DNA from: Codonopsis lanceolata
Lineage: Eukaryota > Streptophyta > Magnoliopsida > Asterales > Campanulaceae
Length of the DNA stretch: 64,000 nucleotides
Reading direction: 5' to 3'
NCBI GenBank assembly: GCA_013146195.2
Contig: CM028377.1
Location: 167,813,824-167,877,823 of the forward strand
The notes under the pieces are model-generated. The model did not search any database, was not told the origin of the DNA, and worked only from the letters and a program-made list of their open reading frames with translations. The translations under genes were made by a program, and so were the position numbers. Each line of letters starts with the position of its first letter. Position 1 is the first letter of the stretch. Positions 35,966-47,845 of the stretch are shown here, piece after piece.

Positions 35966-37153
35966 CCAAGATGGCAAGATCCAGATCTGCCACTCTGCCA
36001 GAGCCGCTACCGTGTCACTAACGAGGCGGCGCAATCGCCGGAGGAAGAAAGTTGGAAGCCGTGTGCGGCGTGGCGTACTGTGCCTTGTGCCCTTGCCTGT
36101 GCCGCTGTGCGTAAGCCGTGAGCATGACAGAGAGAGTCTGAGTGTGAGAGATTTTTCTGGTTTGCTCTTTCACTGCTTGAACTGGTAATAATGGTGGAGG
36201 AAGTGTGAGAGACTGAGAGGTCAGAGGTTTTCAATTTTTGAGTGTCCTAAATACTACTCCCTCCGTCCCTAAATTATCGTCCTCCTTTCTTTTTTCGTTC
36301 GTCCCAAAATAATTGTCCACTTTGAAACTTACCTTTTTAGAACATCACTTTTACCACTTTACCCTTACTTTTTCACCCTACTTTAATTATGGGCCACATA
36401 CACATGTGCTTTAAAGGAAACTACACATTAAACCAATATTAATAATCCAGTCAAATCGATTTTCTTAAACGGTGCGCCGGGTCAACCAGGACAATAAATT
36501 AAGGACGGAGGGAGTAATAAAGTAATAGACTAATAGACTAATAGTTACTAACTACTAACCCTAATCAGTAATAGAAGAAATGGAATAGGCCTTGGCCTTG
36601 GCAGTTGGGCTGTGGTAGCTATGCTACATTAGTTTACTAATGTTATAATGTAAGGTACCGTTTGGTAGTCAGGATTAAGGTCAGATAGGATTAATAAGCC
36701 GAGTTTCCTGATGTTTGGTACGCAATAGGTAGTCGGGACTAATAGCACGAGTTATCCGGATAAAGTCATTATCCCCTCACTATTAATACCAAGGGGGAGG
36801 GTGGTATTATTAGCGCCCTCACTAAAAAAAATTTGGGATTAACATTTGTAATCTCAAAACTACCCCCGATATACAAGTAAGAATTAATAGCGAGGGCACT
36901 AATAGTACTGGGATTAATAATATTGCTTATCCTTGTCCGACTACCAAAACAAGCCCTAAGTATTTTTAAAATTTTAAAGAAATGTAAGAAAGTGCGGGCA
37001 ACCCGCCCCCCGCCCTGCAAAGCCCGCAGCTCGCATGGGCAAAGCCCAAAAGGCCCCTTTTCCAAACGGGTATCTAATACATCAGCCCAACCTGCCCCTA
37101 ATAGGTGGCGGGGAAGGCATGCCCGCGGGCTTTTGCCCTATTTGGCAGCGCTG
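35432..37153. mobile_element. non-autonomous hAT element nested in copia gag
   Basis: The 1722-bp element has inverted tips CAGAGCTGTCA and CAGCGCTGCCA and a perfect 8-bp TSD TAAATATG (35424-35431 and 37154-37161). Removing it rejoins the copia gag at KYAE. Subterminal regions are rich in CGGGC motifs. It carries a GA microsatellite (35923-35965) and a Stowaway-like MITE (36257-36514). No transposase was seen. Confidence 0.9.
36257..36514. mobile_element. Stowaway-like MITE, copy 3
   Basis: A 258-bp element from CTCCCTCCGTCCC to GGACGGAGGGAG, flanked by TA. It has the best-preserved ends of the three copies. It is the innermost layer of a three-deep nest (MITE in hAT in copia). Confidence 0.9.
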
Positions 37154-40100
37154 TAAATATGCTGAAAGTTCATCTTCAAACAGACTTGGTTATAAGACAT
37201 TCAAAACCAGATCTGGATCTGGTGCTAACAGCTACACACAGAAAGGGAAATTCAGGTGTGAATTATGTCATGGAGACTCGCACACCAAGGAGAGATGTTT
37301 CTTCTTACATGGATTTCCAGAGTGGCACAAACTGCATGGAGTTAAACTAGATCTGAGCAAGATGCCTAAGAATAAAGTGAAAAGAATGGCAACAAATGTG
37401 GTTGACAATGAGAACATGTGTAGTGACTCTGTAGATAACAAGTCATGTATTCCAGGGCTGAATCATTTCCAATACAATCAACTTATGCAGCTGCTGTCAC
37501 ATACTGGAGGTCTACCAGAGAGTCATGAATCTCACTTTGTAGGTAAGACAATAAGTTGTTCTAGTTTTGTGCTTTCTAAGACTTCATCCAGTCATGATTT
37601 ACAGAACATTGAGTGGATTATCGATATTGGGGCTACTAATCACATTACATACATTTTTGATTCTCTTATTAATCCTGTTTGTGCTAACTCTTCCATTTAT
37701 CTTCCTAATGGCCATATAGCTCAAATAACATACAAAGGTACTATTAGATTTGACCAAGACATTCTGTTGAAGGATGCCTTGTTTGTTCCCTCATTTAAAT
37801 TCAATTTATTGTCTGGAAGCAAGCTTGCAGCTGATAGTAATTGCAATCTCATTTTTTCTTCCTCTGTTTGCTTCATTCAGGACCTAGCACACAAGGAAAC
37901 CAAGGAGATTTGTAGACTGATTGGTGGATTGTATAGGGCTTTTCTCTCAAGGACATGTTCTGACAAGTCTAATTTTTCTTTTCCATCCAGTCCTGTTCTT
38001 TTTCCTACTTCTTCTGATTCTTGTAACAGTGCTAAACAATACTCTGATATCTCTTGTTCTGCTTCCATTTCTTTTAATAAAGACAATGTTTTATGGCATA
38101 TGAGACTTGGCCATATTCCTCTGAATTCTCTCAAGCACTTGAATGTTTACTGCATAGATAATGTGAATGCTGTATTTCCTTGTGATATCTGTCATGTTGC
38201 TAGGCAGACCAAACAACCTTTTCCCTTAAGTACTTCCCATTCTAATATCCCTTTTTCCCTTTTACACTGTGACGTGTGGGGTCCCTATAGACACCACACA
38301 TACAATGGTCACCATTCTTTCTTGACCATAGTTGAGGATCACACCAGGACCACATGGACTTTTTTGTTAAAATCCCAAAACACAGGTTCCCACTTATCTA
38401 AAATACTTTCTTAATCTTGTCAAAACACAATATAATACCAGTGTCAATGAAATTAGATCTGATAATGGTACTGAATTTCAGTACCATTGTTTCTTCTATT
38501 CTTGAACCACTTGGTATTCTACAACAAAGCAGCTGCATAGATACCCCACAGCAAAGGGCTGAAAGAAAGCATAGACACCTTCTTGAAATGGCCAGGGCTC
38601 TTAGGTTTTAGGCTAAGCTTCCTATCTCTTTTTGGGGAGACTGTTTACTTACTTCCACCTATCTGATAAACAGATCTCCCAGTTCTATTCTTCATTTCAA
38701 AACTCCTTATGAGGCCCTTTTAGGTCATACACCTTCATATGCTCATCTTAGGGTCTTTGGTTGTCTCTGTTTTGCTTCTACATCACCTCATAATAGGGAC
38801 AAGTTTGGGCCCCAAGCTAGAAAATGTATGTTTATGGGGTATCCACAAGGGAAAAAGGCTTACAGGCTCTATGACTTATCCACAAAACAAATTTTCTACA
38901 GTAGAGATGTGGTCTTCTATGAAGATCACTTCCCTTTTTGTACATCTCTACAGTCATCTTCTGCTACACAAATGTTTACTTCCTTTTCCCATTTACCCGT
39001 GGATGACTTCTGTCTCTCACCAACTCCATCTTCACTAGATGTAGATGCCCCCTCTGCATCTCTTTCTAGTGCCCCCTCTCATATTTCAGATACTTCAGTT
39101 CCTGTTTCTCCCGAGTCTGTTCAGCCACCCATAGATATACCTTCTCCCAGACCTGTCAGACAAAGGATAGTTCCTGTGAAGTATAATGATTATACTAATC
39201 TACCTTTCAAAATGCCACTATTTATTCTCATCTTTCTCCATCATATCAGTCTTTTATTGCCAATATTGACAGTACCTTTGAACCTCGAACCTATGCCCAA
39301 GCTGTTAAAAGTCCTTAGTGGTGTAAAGCTATGACTTTGGAATTGGAGGCCTTGGAGAGAAATAAAACTTGGACTCTTCAGGCCTTACCTCCTGGGAAGA
39401 AGGCTGTCGGGTGCAAATGGTTATATAAAATCAAACATAAACAAGATGGTTCTATTGATAAATACAAGGCTAGGTTGGTGGCTAAGGGAGTCACCCAGAC
39501 AGAGGGGCTTGATTATTTTGACACCTTTGCTCCAGTTGCTAAGATGACTACTGTCAGAGTTTTGTTGGCCGTGGCAACTAGCAACAATTGGCCTTTGTGC
39601 CAAAAGGATGTTTCTAATGCCTTCCTTCATGGTGATCTCAATGAGGAAGTGTTCATGGTCATTCCCCCTGGTTCCTGTCCTTTTGTTTCCACTACATCTC
39701 CCATGGTGTGTAAATTGACTAAGTCCCTCTATGGTCTGAAGTAGGCACCAAGGCAATGGTTTCATAAACTCTCTATATCTCTTATATCATTTGGTTTTGT
39801 CTAATCTGCAAATGATCACACTCTCTTTACTCAGACTTCTTCCACTGTTTTCACTGCTCTTCTTGTCTATGTTGATGACATTGTCATTACTGGTTCTTGT
39901 CCTAAGGCCATCTCTACTCTAAAATCTCATCTCAGTTCTCATTTCTCTATTAAGGATCTTGGGCATCTTAAGTTCTTCCTAGGCTTGAAAATAGCTAGAA
40001 ACTCTTATGGTATTTGTCTGCATCAGAGGAAGTATTGCCTTGATATTATTACTGAAACTGGTCTTGTCAATGCTAAGCCATCTTCTCTTCCCATTTCCCA

Positions 40101-40818
40101 AAACCATAATCTTTCTGCTGATTCTGGTTCTCTTTTACTCAATCCAGATAGGTATAGAAGATTGGTAGGCATGCTTCTTTATCTAACCATCACCAGACTT
40201 GATATTGCCTACTATGAGCATGTTCTTAGTCAGTTTTTGGCTCAGCCTAGGCAACCTCACTTGGATGCAGCCCTTAAATTGGTTAGATTCTTAAAGCTTT
40301 CCCCTGGCCAAGGCTTATTCTTCTCTGCTATAGCTTCTTCTACTCTAACTGCCTACTGTGATTCTGACTGGGCTGGTTGCCCCACTACAAGAAGGTCAAC
40401 GACTGATTTTTGCATCTTTCTGGGTTCCTGTCTTATTTTTTGGAAAAGCAAGAAGCAATCTACAATTTCTAAGTCCTCAGCTGAAGCTGAATACAGGGCT
40501 ATGGCCTCCACTTGCTGTGAACTTACTTGGCTTCATGCCTTGCTCAGTGACTTTCATGTTTCATGTCTACTGCCTGTTTCTCTATTATGTGATAATAAGG
40601 TTGCTTTTCATATTGCTGCCAATCCGGTCTTTCATGAGAGAACTAAGCAAATCGAAATTGATTGTCATATCATACGGGAAAGGATTGATAATTTGCCACT
40701 GCTCATGTCCCCACTTCTGATTAGTTGGCTGATCTCCTCACCAAGGCTCTCTCTGTTCCTCAGCTTCATCATTTACTGGGCAAGTTGAGTGTGCTGAACT
40801 TATTCCCCACTCTCATCT

Positions 40819-40831
40819 TGAAGGGGGGGGG
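40819..40831 (+). promoter_or_regulatory. copia polypurine tract
   Basis: GAAGGGGGGGGGG immediately precedes the 3' LTR. Confidence 0.85.
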
Positions 40832-41123
40832 GTGTTGAAGATATAGATGCTGGTGTCAAGAAGGGAATTGTCAAAGGGGCTAAATGTTCTAAAGTGAATG
40901 ATGATAGTTTGAAGGGTGTTAAATGTACTCAGAAAGAAGTTGAAGGGTAGTATTGAGATTCTGTTTTTTGTGTTAGTTTGTTTTTCAGTGTAATAGATAG
41001 TTTAAAAGGCTAGGTCATGCTTTTCATTTTGTGAGAGGAAATGGTTAGTTGGATCTTAATCAATGGAGAAACTGTTTTTTCCTCTTTCCCAATTGCAAAT
41101 CTGAAAGTGTTCATCAATTAACA

Positions 41124-41178
41124 CGTTGTAAAATGAAGGAGGTTACACGAGTATCTCTGTTTGTCTGTATGCAAGATG

Positions 41179-41216
<38 letters not shown>

Positions 41217-41973
41217 TTTTCTCCGACTCTGCAATGAAACATGCAATGAAACGAGCATCAGGCACTAAAGCCTACCGGTTAGTGAGGCGGACGCAAGAAT
41301 TTTTCCAACTGGGTGCACAAATGTAATAAAGTTATAAATCATAATTGTCCCCTACGCGTTTTCATAGTTTGAAAACGTTTAATTACATCATCATTTGTAA
41401 CGTTTCTAAGCATATATTTTTCAATAAAACATACAAAACAATCATTTATAAATTGATTACAAATTTGGTTTCCGTTTAAAAATTTTCTCCATAATCACTA
41501 AAACCAAATTCCTTCAAATCAACCACAATTTGGAAATCTACACAAATTAAAAAAAATCTCATAAATCAACTACTTCAACCCTCAAATTAAAATGCTCTAA
41601 TTTCATATTAAATAAATATACATTTCCTACCAAGATATTGAACACACAAGTTTAGGAAATAAAACAATATTATCATAATATCAATTTATCATTTTACCAC
41701 AAATTCAAAAATCACAATTCACAAAAATTACATAAATTAAATACTCAATTAGGACTATTTCAATATTATGATTATTTCAAATTAGGGCTATTTTAAAATA
41801 AGGGTTATTAATTTTTTTTTTAAATTTAAATCACAATTATAATTTGTTTTTTTATTTAGGTGGGGGCAAAATGTACAATATAACATATTATTATTTTTTT
41901 TACAAAAAAATTCCTTCACAAAAAAATACCAAGTGGGGGCAACTGCCCCCATAGTCTTTGACATGTGTCCGCC
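41124..41973. other. intergenic DNA with a possible DNA-element remnant
   Basis: It holds a (TA)n run at 41178-41213. GGCGGACGCAAGAATTTTT (from about 41286) faces TGACATGTGTCCGCC before 41973, which may be the short inverted ends of an old element. No matching TSD was seen. No gene was recognised. Confidence 0.4.
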
Positions 41974-43390
41974 TGACATGTGTCAAATCGTCAAAATTAA
42001 TTCAGCTACTTCCCTAATAACGAGTATAAGGTAAGTCGGGATCGTATGCACAGGGAATGTTGTACTTATTCCTTTTAAGAATTTTACTAAGTAAATAATG
42101 CATACAAATTTATATTTTTAATTAATTAAGAATAGACTAACAACTAATTAACTGAAAATTAAAGATTTTAATTAAGCTAACAGATTAAAAACTTGACTAA
42201 ATTCAATTCAGTAAAGTCCAACCAATGAACTAACTCTCATCTCGCATTTTACTTCTGATCATAGATGCAAAAATGTCTTGTTAAATCACAAATAAACCGG
42301 TTATAAGTATCGACAAACGCCTAACACTCAATCTCTCCTTACCGTGTTGATAATCAAGAGAAGCTCGTTAATTATCGTCTAACCGAATTACAACCTCTGA
42401 GACGCTCGTAAGATTTAATAACCCGGTTGCATTAAGAAGAGAGAGACCCGATTCAAAGCCATGCATATTGAAGCAATAACATGCAACTAAGATTATTCGT
42501 TCCCGTAATACGGTCCGATTATGCTTGTGATGCCTAAAAGGTGTATTACTCGCCACTTTGTTAAAACCGATGACAATTACGGATCAACATCGTTAACTAG
42601 CTATAGACTATTATGTTAATTAATATTCTGGTCATAAACATTAATTAGACACAATAATCTTTCAACGTGTTAAACGGAGAACGAACAAATATTTGTAACA
42701 AAACAAGAATTAATTCGATTAGATCTCACAGAAGTAAAATGCTTGAGACTTAATTGTTCATTGACTGAAATAGAGAATTTAGCTACTAAACATAATTAAA
42801 ACCACTTACAAACACCAAGGATTTAATGTTCCAGCAAGTGTTGAACTTAAAAGAAGAATACAAGTTTCCCTACACTTCTCTCCTAGCAATTGTTAGTGAT
42901 CTTTCTCTCTCAAAGTTACTGCATGATTCCTCACAATTCCTGGTCGAGTCTCCTGTTCTGCCCCAAATTACAGAATAAATACCATTCATTTTTCCCACTA
43001 AAGCCACTACTTGGTAGTTTTTTACAAATTAAACTACCAATAACTTCCTAAAACTACCCGTAACTTCCAAAGCAGTTATTCCTTAAATAAAGAAATAATT
43101 TAGGAAGAGGTAACAACTTCTCGCGATCTAACTGCCCAGAAGATCTGTTGGACAATTCTCCAGCAAGTTGACAACAACTTCAGCTCCGGAATTTAGACAG
43201 CACATGCCCACGTGACACCACGAATTTTCATTTTCTTGCAATCCAGCATTCTTTTGCCTAGCTTCCCTCTTTTGCAGCTCCTCTCACACCTACAAACATA
43301 AACAAGCACAAATCGAACCAAAAATGTAATATTTACTCTATAATCAATCATAAAATCAGCTAATACTATCACACTTTCGTGCTCCTATCA
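41974..43390 (-). mobile_element. solo LTR, gypsy-like
   Basis: The 1417-bp LTR is flanked by the 5-bp TSD CCGCC (41969-41973 and 43391-43395). Plus-strand ends are TGACATGTG and GCTCCTATCA. Read on the minus strand it starts TGATAGGAGCACGAAAGTG, a start I associate with plant gypsy LTRs. No coding sequence was recognised, which agrees with a solo LTR. Confidence 0.75.
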
Positions 43391-45853
43391 CCGCCATACC
43401 ACCATAGTTTTAGAATAAGTTGGCTATGGATATGATCATGCAATGCATATGTTGTGGGAGCATGAAAAGTTTGAGCTTTTGGGGTTTGATGGTTGTTGGT
43501 ATATGATGGTGGAGGGCCTGGTACTAAGACTGAGATGGTCATTCATTTAAGGGGCCAAACTGTAATAATGCATAATGCATTCATGCTCCTCCAAAAAAAA
43601 TATATATATATACAAATTGCATCTGTTATTGTGTCATGTGTCTCAAAGCATTATAACCCCCCTCCCGTTCCTCCGGCCAAACTAGGTGTGTAAGTAATTT
43701 GTTTTGGTTTTGTTTATATCAAAATTACAAATTGAACTATCTTATATTGGTTTCAAAAATCCTAAACTGAATCAAGTAATACTTGGAACCGAACCGAACC
43801 ACTCGGTTTGGTTTGGTTTGATTCAGTTTTGTGGTTTATATAAATTATTTTTAATCAAATTAACCAACATTAAAAATAACAATAAAAATATGATTTTAAT
43901 TTGAAATCAACATCAAAATTAGGAAATAAGCTACTAACAACAAATTATCATAAATAAAACAATACAAATTTTAAAATAAACATAAACAATAGAAGAAATA
44001 ATAGTTCTCCAATAATCAAGATTTTATTTGGTTTAGTATATGTTATATATATATATATATTATGAATAAATCAAAGGTCTAGATTGTGCATATGAGATGA
44101 TCCAAAGGTTTAAAATAGTTAATAAATGTAATATAATATATATTATATATAAAAAAATATATGTTGATTTGGTTTGATTCGATATCAAAAACCGTGAACC
44201 GAACCGAACATGATAGGTTTCTAATTTTTAAAATCGAAACAGAAATGTTTTCAATCAAAATCGAACCAAACCGATTGATTGGATTTAGTTTGGTTCAGTT
44301 CCGTAATTAAGTGATTCCGATTTACGACCCTCGGCCAAACCAACAAATCTAGTGATCAACCCACGGCCCCGAAATGGTTCATGTATCACGGGCAGCCACA
44401 AGTAAATCCTAAATGTGGACCACCCCAAGATTCTAAATCCTTATTCCTAAAATAAAAATAAGTATTTTCGATTTCGATTTTATTATATGTTTTAGAATGT
44501 TAGATAAATAATTATCCCCTTTTATTTTTTTATAGATAAAATGTCTATTTTACCTTTCTTCAATGTGAAATAAAATAAATATGAGATTAATTGATTTGAC
44601 ACCATTAGATATAGTTTGAGGGTATTCAAAATAGACATAAAATTAAATATTTTCCTAAAATCAATCTAAACTCGTTATGAGACGAAAATATACATGAAAA
44701 CTAATTGGGTTAAGTGCATCACTACTCACTAGTTTCTGCACTTTTGAACTTTGTGGATTAGTCATTACTATGCAAAAGCATATTAATAATCAAAGTTGAT
44801 TTTTTACACGTCGATAGTCATGAATTGAATGTCGTTAGAGTCTGATCTTTTAGGTTAGATTAAATGGATTAAGTTTCATAAATTAAAGTTTAAGGTCTTA
44901 ATTGAACACATTTTTCCCTTGAATACTTTTTAATGTTGTAAATTAATGAAACAAAAAAAATACCTCTTGCAATAACCAAACCTCTTGCGTGTATTTAGTC
45001 GTCTTCAGTTCCGATGGCGGCGAAAGCCATTGTCATGGTAACAAAGCCTCATTTTTTTGTCGTCTTCGCTAAGGGTCTCATTTTATTGAATATACTTTTT
45101 TCATGCTCATAGCCCATAGGGAAACAAAAGACGAGATCACAGTTTTAAATGAGTTACACAATTTGAACTTGAAGAGAGAAATTTTGATTTTGGAATGAAA
45201 TTATGAAAGATAAAGTTCGGAGATAGACATTCATACATTGCTTTTACTACCCATCTGCTTCCACTAAAAACCTTTCACCCCCTTGACAACGTTAGACTTT
45301 TACTCTTTAGTCTTTATAAATATAAAGGTGCCCCTCATCTTCCTAATACCCTTTCGTCTATTAATGATATATGCTACAAGTTCGTTATCTATAAGAAATT
45401 ATAAGTTACCTCATATAAATTTGAACCTTGAGTGAAATGAAAGACTTTCGATTTGAGCTACGATCTTCGTATGCCTATGAACAACAATCCTGTAAGTCTC
45501 TTTCGTCGGATTGATATCTCATAGCACAAGTATCAACATCTGATTCACAACGCAAATCCAAACCTCTCCATAGTTAGATTAGAGGGAGCATTTGATGAGA
45601 TATATTATAGGAAAGTGAGAGTATGTGGCCGCCAAAGGGGAAGACGTATTCTTCTCTCTTAGGCGTGTTGTATGTGTTCTGAATTTATCACTTTACTTAC
45701 CCTATTTATATTATTATAAAAGAAAATATATTTTTTGTAGGTTAAGTTAAGTCAATCCCGAACCTCTTCGAATTAAGAAACTAATTAACCTTTAATAATG
45801 TAATTATGACCTATGTGAGTAGAAGTAAATAATCTGACCACAAGCCGAATTAC
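43391..45853. other. intergenic AT-rich DNA with one repeat family member
   Basis: Within it, 43690-44330 carries GGTTTGGTTTGG and its complement-like CGAACCGAACC motifs at both sides. A segment from ATTAAAAATAACAATAAAAA onward is shared with 54345-54610. The ends suggest an old inverted-repeat element without visible TSD. No gene was recognised elsewhere. Confidence 0.45.
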
Positions 45854-46723
45854 TAGAGCCGTCAAAATGGGTCAAACCCGTTGGGTTGGTCTGCCTCGAC
45901 ATTCTAAAAAGGTGGGTTGGGTTTTAAAAATACAAACCCGCTAGGAGGCGGGCTTTTTGGGTCAGACCCGCACGGGTCACGGGTTGAGGCGGGGTGGGGC
46001 GGATTAGTCCGTCAATTTATACATATTTAATTATTTATTATATTGTATATATGTATATATAACTTGAATATCCTACAAATTTAATTAATGTATAACTTGT
46101 ATTTGAAATGAGAAAAGTCAAACCATATCTTTCCTATTCTATTTCCCACCGTCATCCATTCACAAAAACCAACCATTTTCATTTCACAAAAACCAACCAT
46201 TTTCATTCTCCATCTCTGATTTCTCTACCGATCTACCTCACTTACCGCTTCTCTCTCTCTCTTTCTCAAACAGTCACACACCCATACCCACATCTTCCTT
46301 TTCCCTCATCTATCCATCTCTTTGTTTTAAGAAATTAGAAATCAGTCTTTGAGAGGAAATTTGAAAGCTTCTGTATCAGCTTTCTTCTTCTTCATTATCC
46401 CTTTGATTGCAGTGAACGAACGTCTGCAGCACCGACAAGTTTCAAAACGCAAGAGCAGGAAGAGCACGGCAGCGGCTATACCTCTACTTTTTTACTCAGA
46501 AAAGTAGCATACCCACTTCATTCTAAGCTTCAAACGTTCTTTGTTATAATTTTTTATTTTTGGCAGGTTGGTCCGCCCCGCCCCGCAATCCAAGGTGGGT
46601 TGGGTTGGGTTAGAGTATTTCTGATCTGTCATTTTAGCGGGCTGGTCCGTCCCGCCTTGCCAAATGACGGGCTCCACCATTTAGCGGATTGATTCGTCCC
46701 GTTGGTCCATTTTGACGATTCTA
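45854..46723. mobile_element. non-autonomous hAT element, 870 bp
   Basis: Ends TAGAGCCGTCAAAATGG and TAGAATCGTCAAAATGG (inverted) have a perfect 8-bp TSD CGAATTAC (45846-45853 and 46724-46731). The interior has GGGTTGGG and GGCGGG motifs and a pyrimidine-rich stretch with no convincing ORF. Confidence 0.9.
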
Positions 46724-46929
46724 CGAATTACTAACATATATAAATCCTTAAAGAGCGTTAGCCGTCATTTAAAAAAAAATGTAATTTATGGATGATTGTT
46801 TGATATCGGATAAAATATTATGAATCATATAGTTGGATTTTCAGAATGTCTAGTAAGTGTTTTTATTTTTGGATTTTGTTTAAAACTTTTGTTCGTCATT
46901 GAAGTTTGAAACATAAAAGTAATGAAAAG

Positions 46930-47782
46930 CAATGTTCTAAAAATCGTCAGTGGCCGCTAGTTGGTACTTGGTACATTAGTACCTAACGCCTAGGGGACTA
47001 GTCGGGACGTAATCGGGGCATAAAGCGGGATCTAAAATTAAGGCATAATTACCATTTTTTTGATAATTTATATCAAAGATCAAACACATTTATTACAAAT
47101 TTAATTTTTTTATTATTTTATTAAACACTTGTCTATATTTGTAAAATGAACAAAAATATAAAAACATATCACTAATCCCAATTCCCAACAACCCTAAAAC
47201 AATAAACCAGTCAAGTTTAAAACTAAAAACAAAAAATATATTAATCAACCTACCTACGGCCCCTACAACCTACAGTTTAACATATCCTCCCTAGTCTCTC
47301 CTCATTCTAAATTCTGAGTCCCGAGACAGCCCCCTTTTTTTAAATCTTTTTTTCTTTTTTCTTTCTTCTCTCTATCTAGCAGACCGGTAACCCATTTTTC
47401 TTCATTTCTTTTTTTCTTCTCTCTCTCTCTCTCTCCGGCAGACCGACTCTCCTTATTTTTTTCATCCTCTAATCTCTTTCCTCTTAGATCGAACACTTTA
47501 ATCTATCCCCTCTCTCAGCTCACCGAATATCCACAAAATCAAACATTTTTCTTTCTACCTCTATCGCTTCCTCACCATTACCACTCTCCCTTCTTTCTCC
47601 AGTTCGTCCCCTTCCTTCTCCGGTCATCGCACGCCACAAAATCAAAACTATAAAAATAAATTAAGGTTGGCGGGGTTTGGCGTAGGTGTCGACTTGGCTG
47701 ATTAGGCGACGACTAAGAAACTTGTGGTGGTGGAGAGACGCCTAGCGCCTAGGCAAAGTTAGACGGAGAGTTTTAGAACATG
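46930..47782. mobile_element. hAT-type MITE, copy 2
   Basis: The 853-bp element has tips CAATGTTCTAAAA and CATGTTCTAAAA and a perfect 8-bp TSD ATGAAAAG (46922-46929 and 47783-47790). It matches the inverse of 15517-16076, including GTCTATATTTGTAAAATGAAC and CCTAGGGGACTAGTC-like subterminal motifs. It has an extra pyrimidine-rich block (47320-47600). Confidence 0.9.
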
Positions 47783-47845
47783 ATGAAAAGATGTTCAATA
47801 ACACCCTAGTTTTTTTTTGTACAACTTGACCTCTTTAATATTAAA

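Larger units (their letters stand above)
34604..40788 (+). pseudogene. copia gag-pol, broken
   Basis: Gag starts at the ATG at 34604 (MASSSNGESDNAN) and is frame-broken before the hAT insertion. After it the gag zinc knuckle CELCHGDSHTKERC (CX2CX4HX4C) lies near 37258. The protease has WIIDIGATNH (DSG changed to DIG). Integrase has HMRLGHI, CDICHVARQ and HCDVWGPY, then breaks near 38414. RT (39331 on) has NKTWTLQALPPGKKAVGCKW and NAFLHGDL, a stop at 39742-39744 (YGLK*APRQW), and YVDDIVITG near 39870. RNase H has TAYCDSDWAGCP and SSAEAEYRAMA (to 40788). Stops and frameshifts in every domain make it non-autonomous. Confidence 0.9.
34173..41123 (+). mobile_element. full-length Ty1/copia element
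   Basis: It spans 6951 bp and is bounded by the 5-bp TSD CGTTG (34168-34172 and 41124-41128). The 5' LTR is 34173-34465 and the 3' LTR 40832-41123, both TGTTGAAG...CAATTAACA. They differ only slightly by eye, so insertion is fairly recent. A primer-binding site and a polypurine tract sit at the expected places. Internal coding is broken and gag is split by a nested hAT element (35432-37153). Confidence 0.95.

Noticed and set aside
44400..45850. Possible small host gene around 45014 (ATGGCGGCGAAAGCC)
   Set aside because: A good-looking start context, but the frame closes after a few codons and no downstream exon was recognised.
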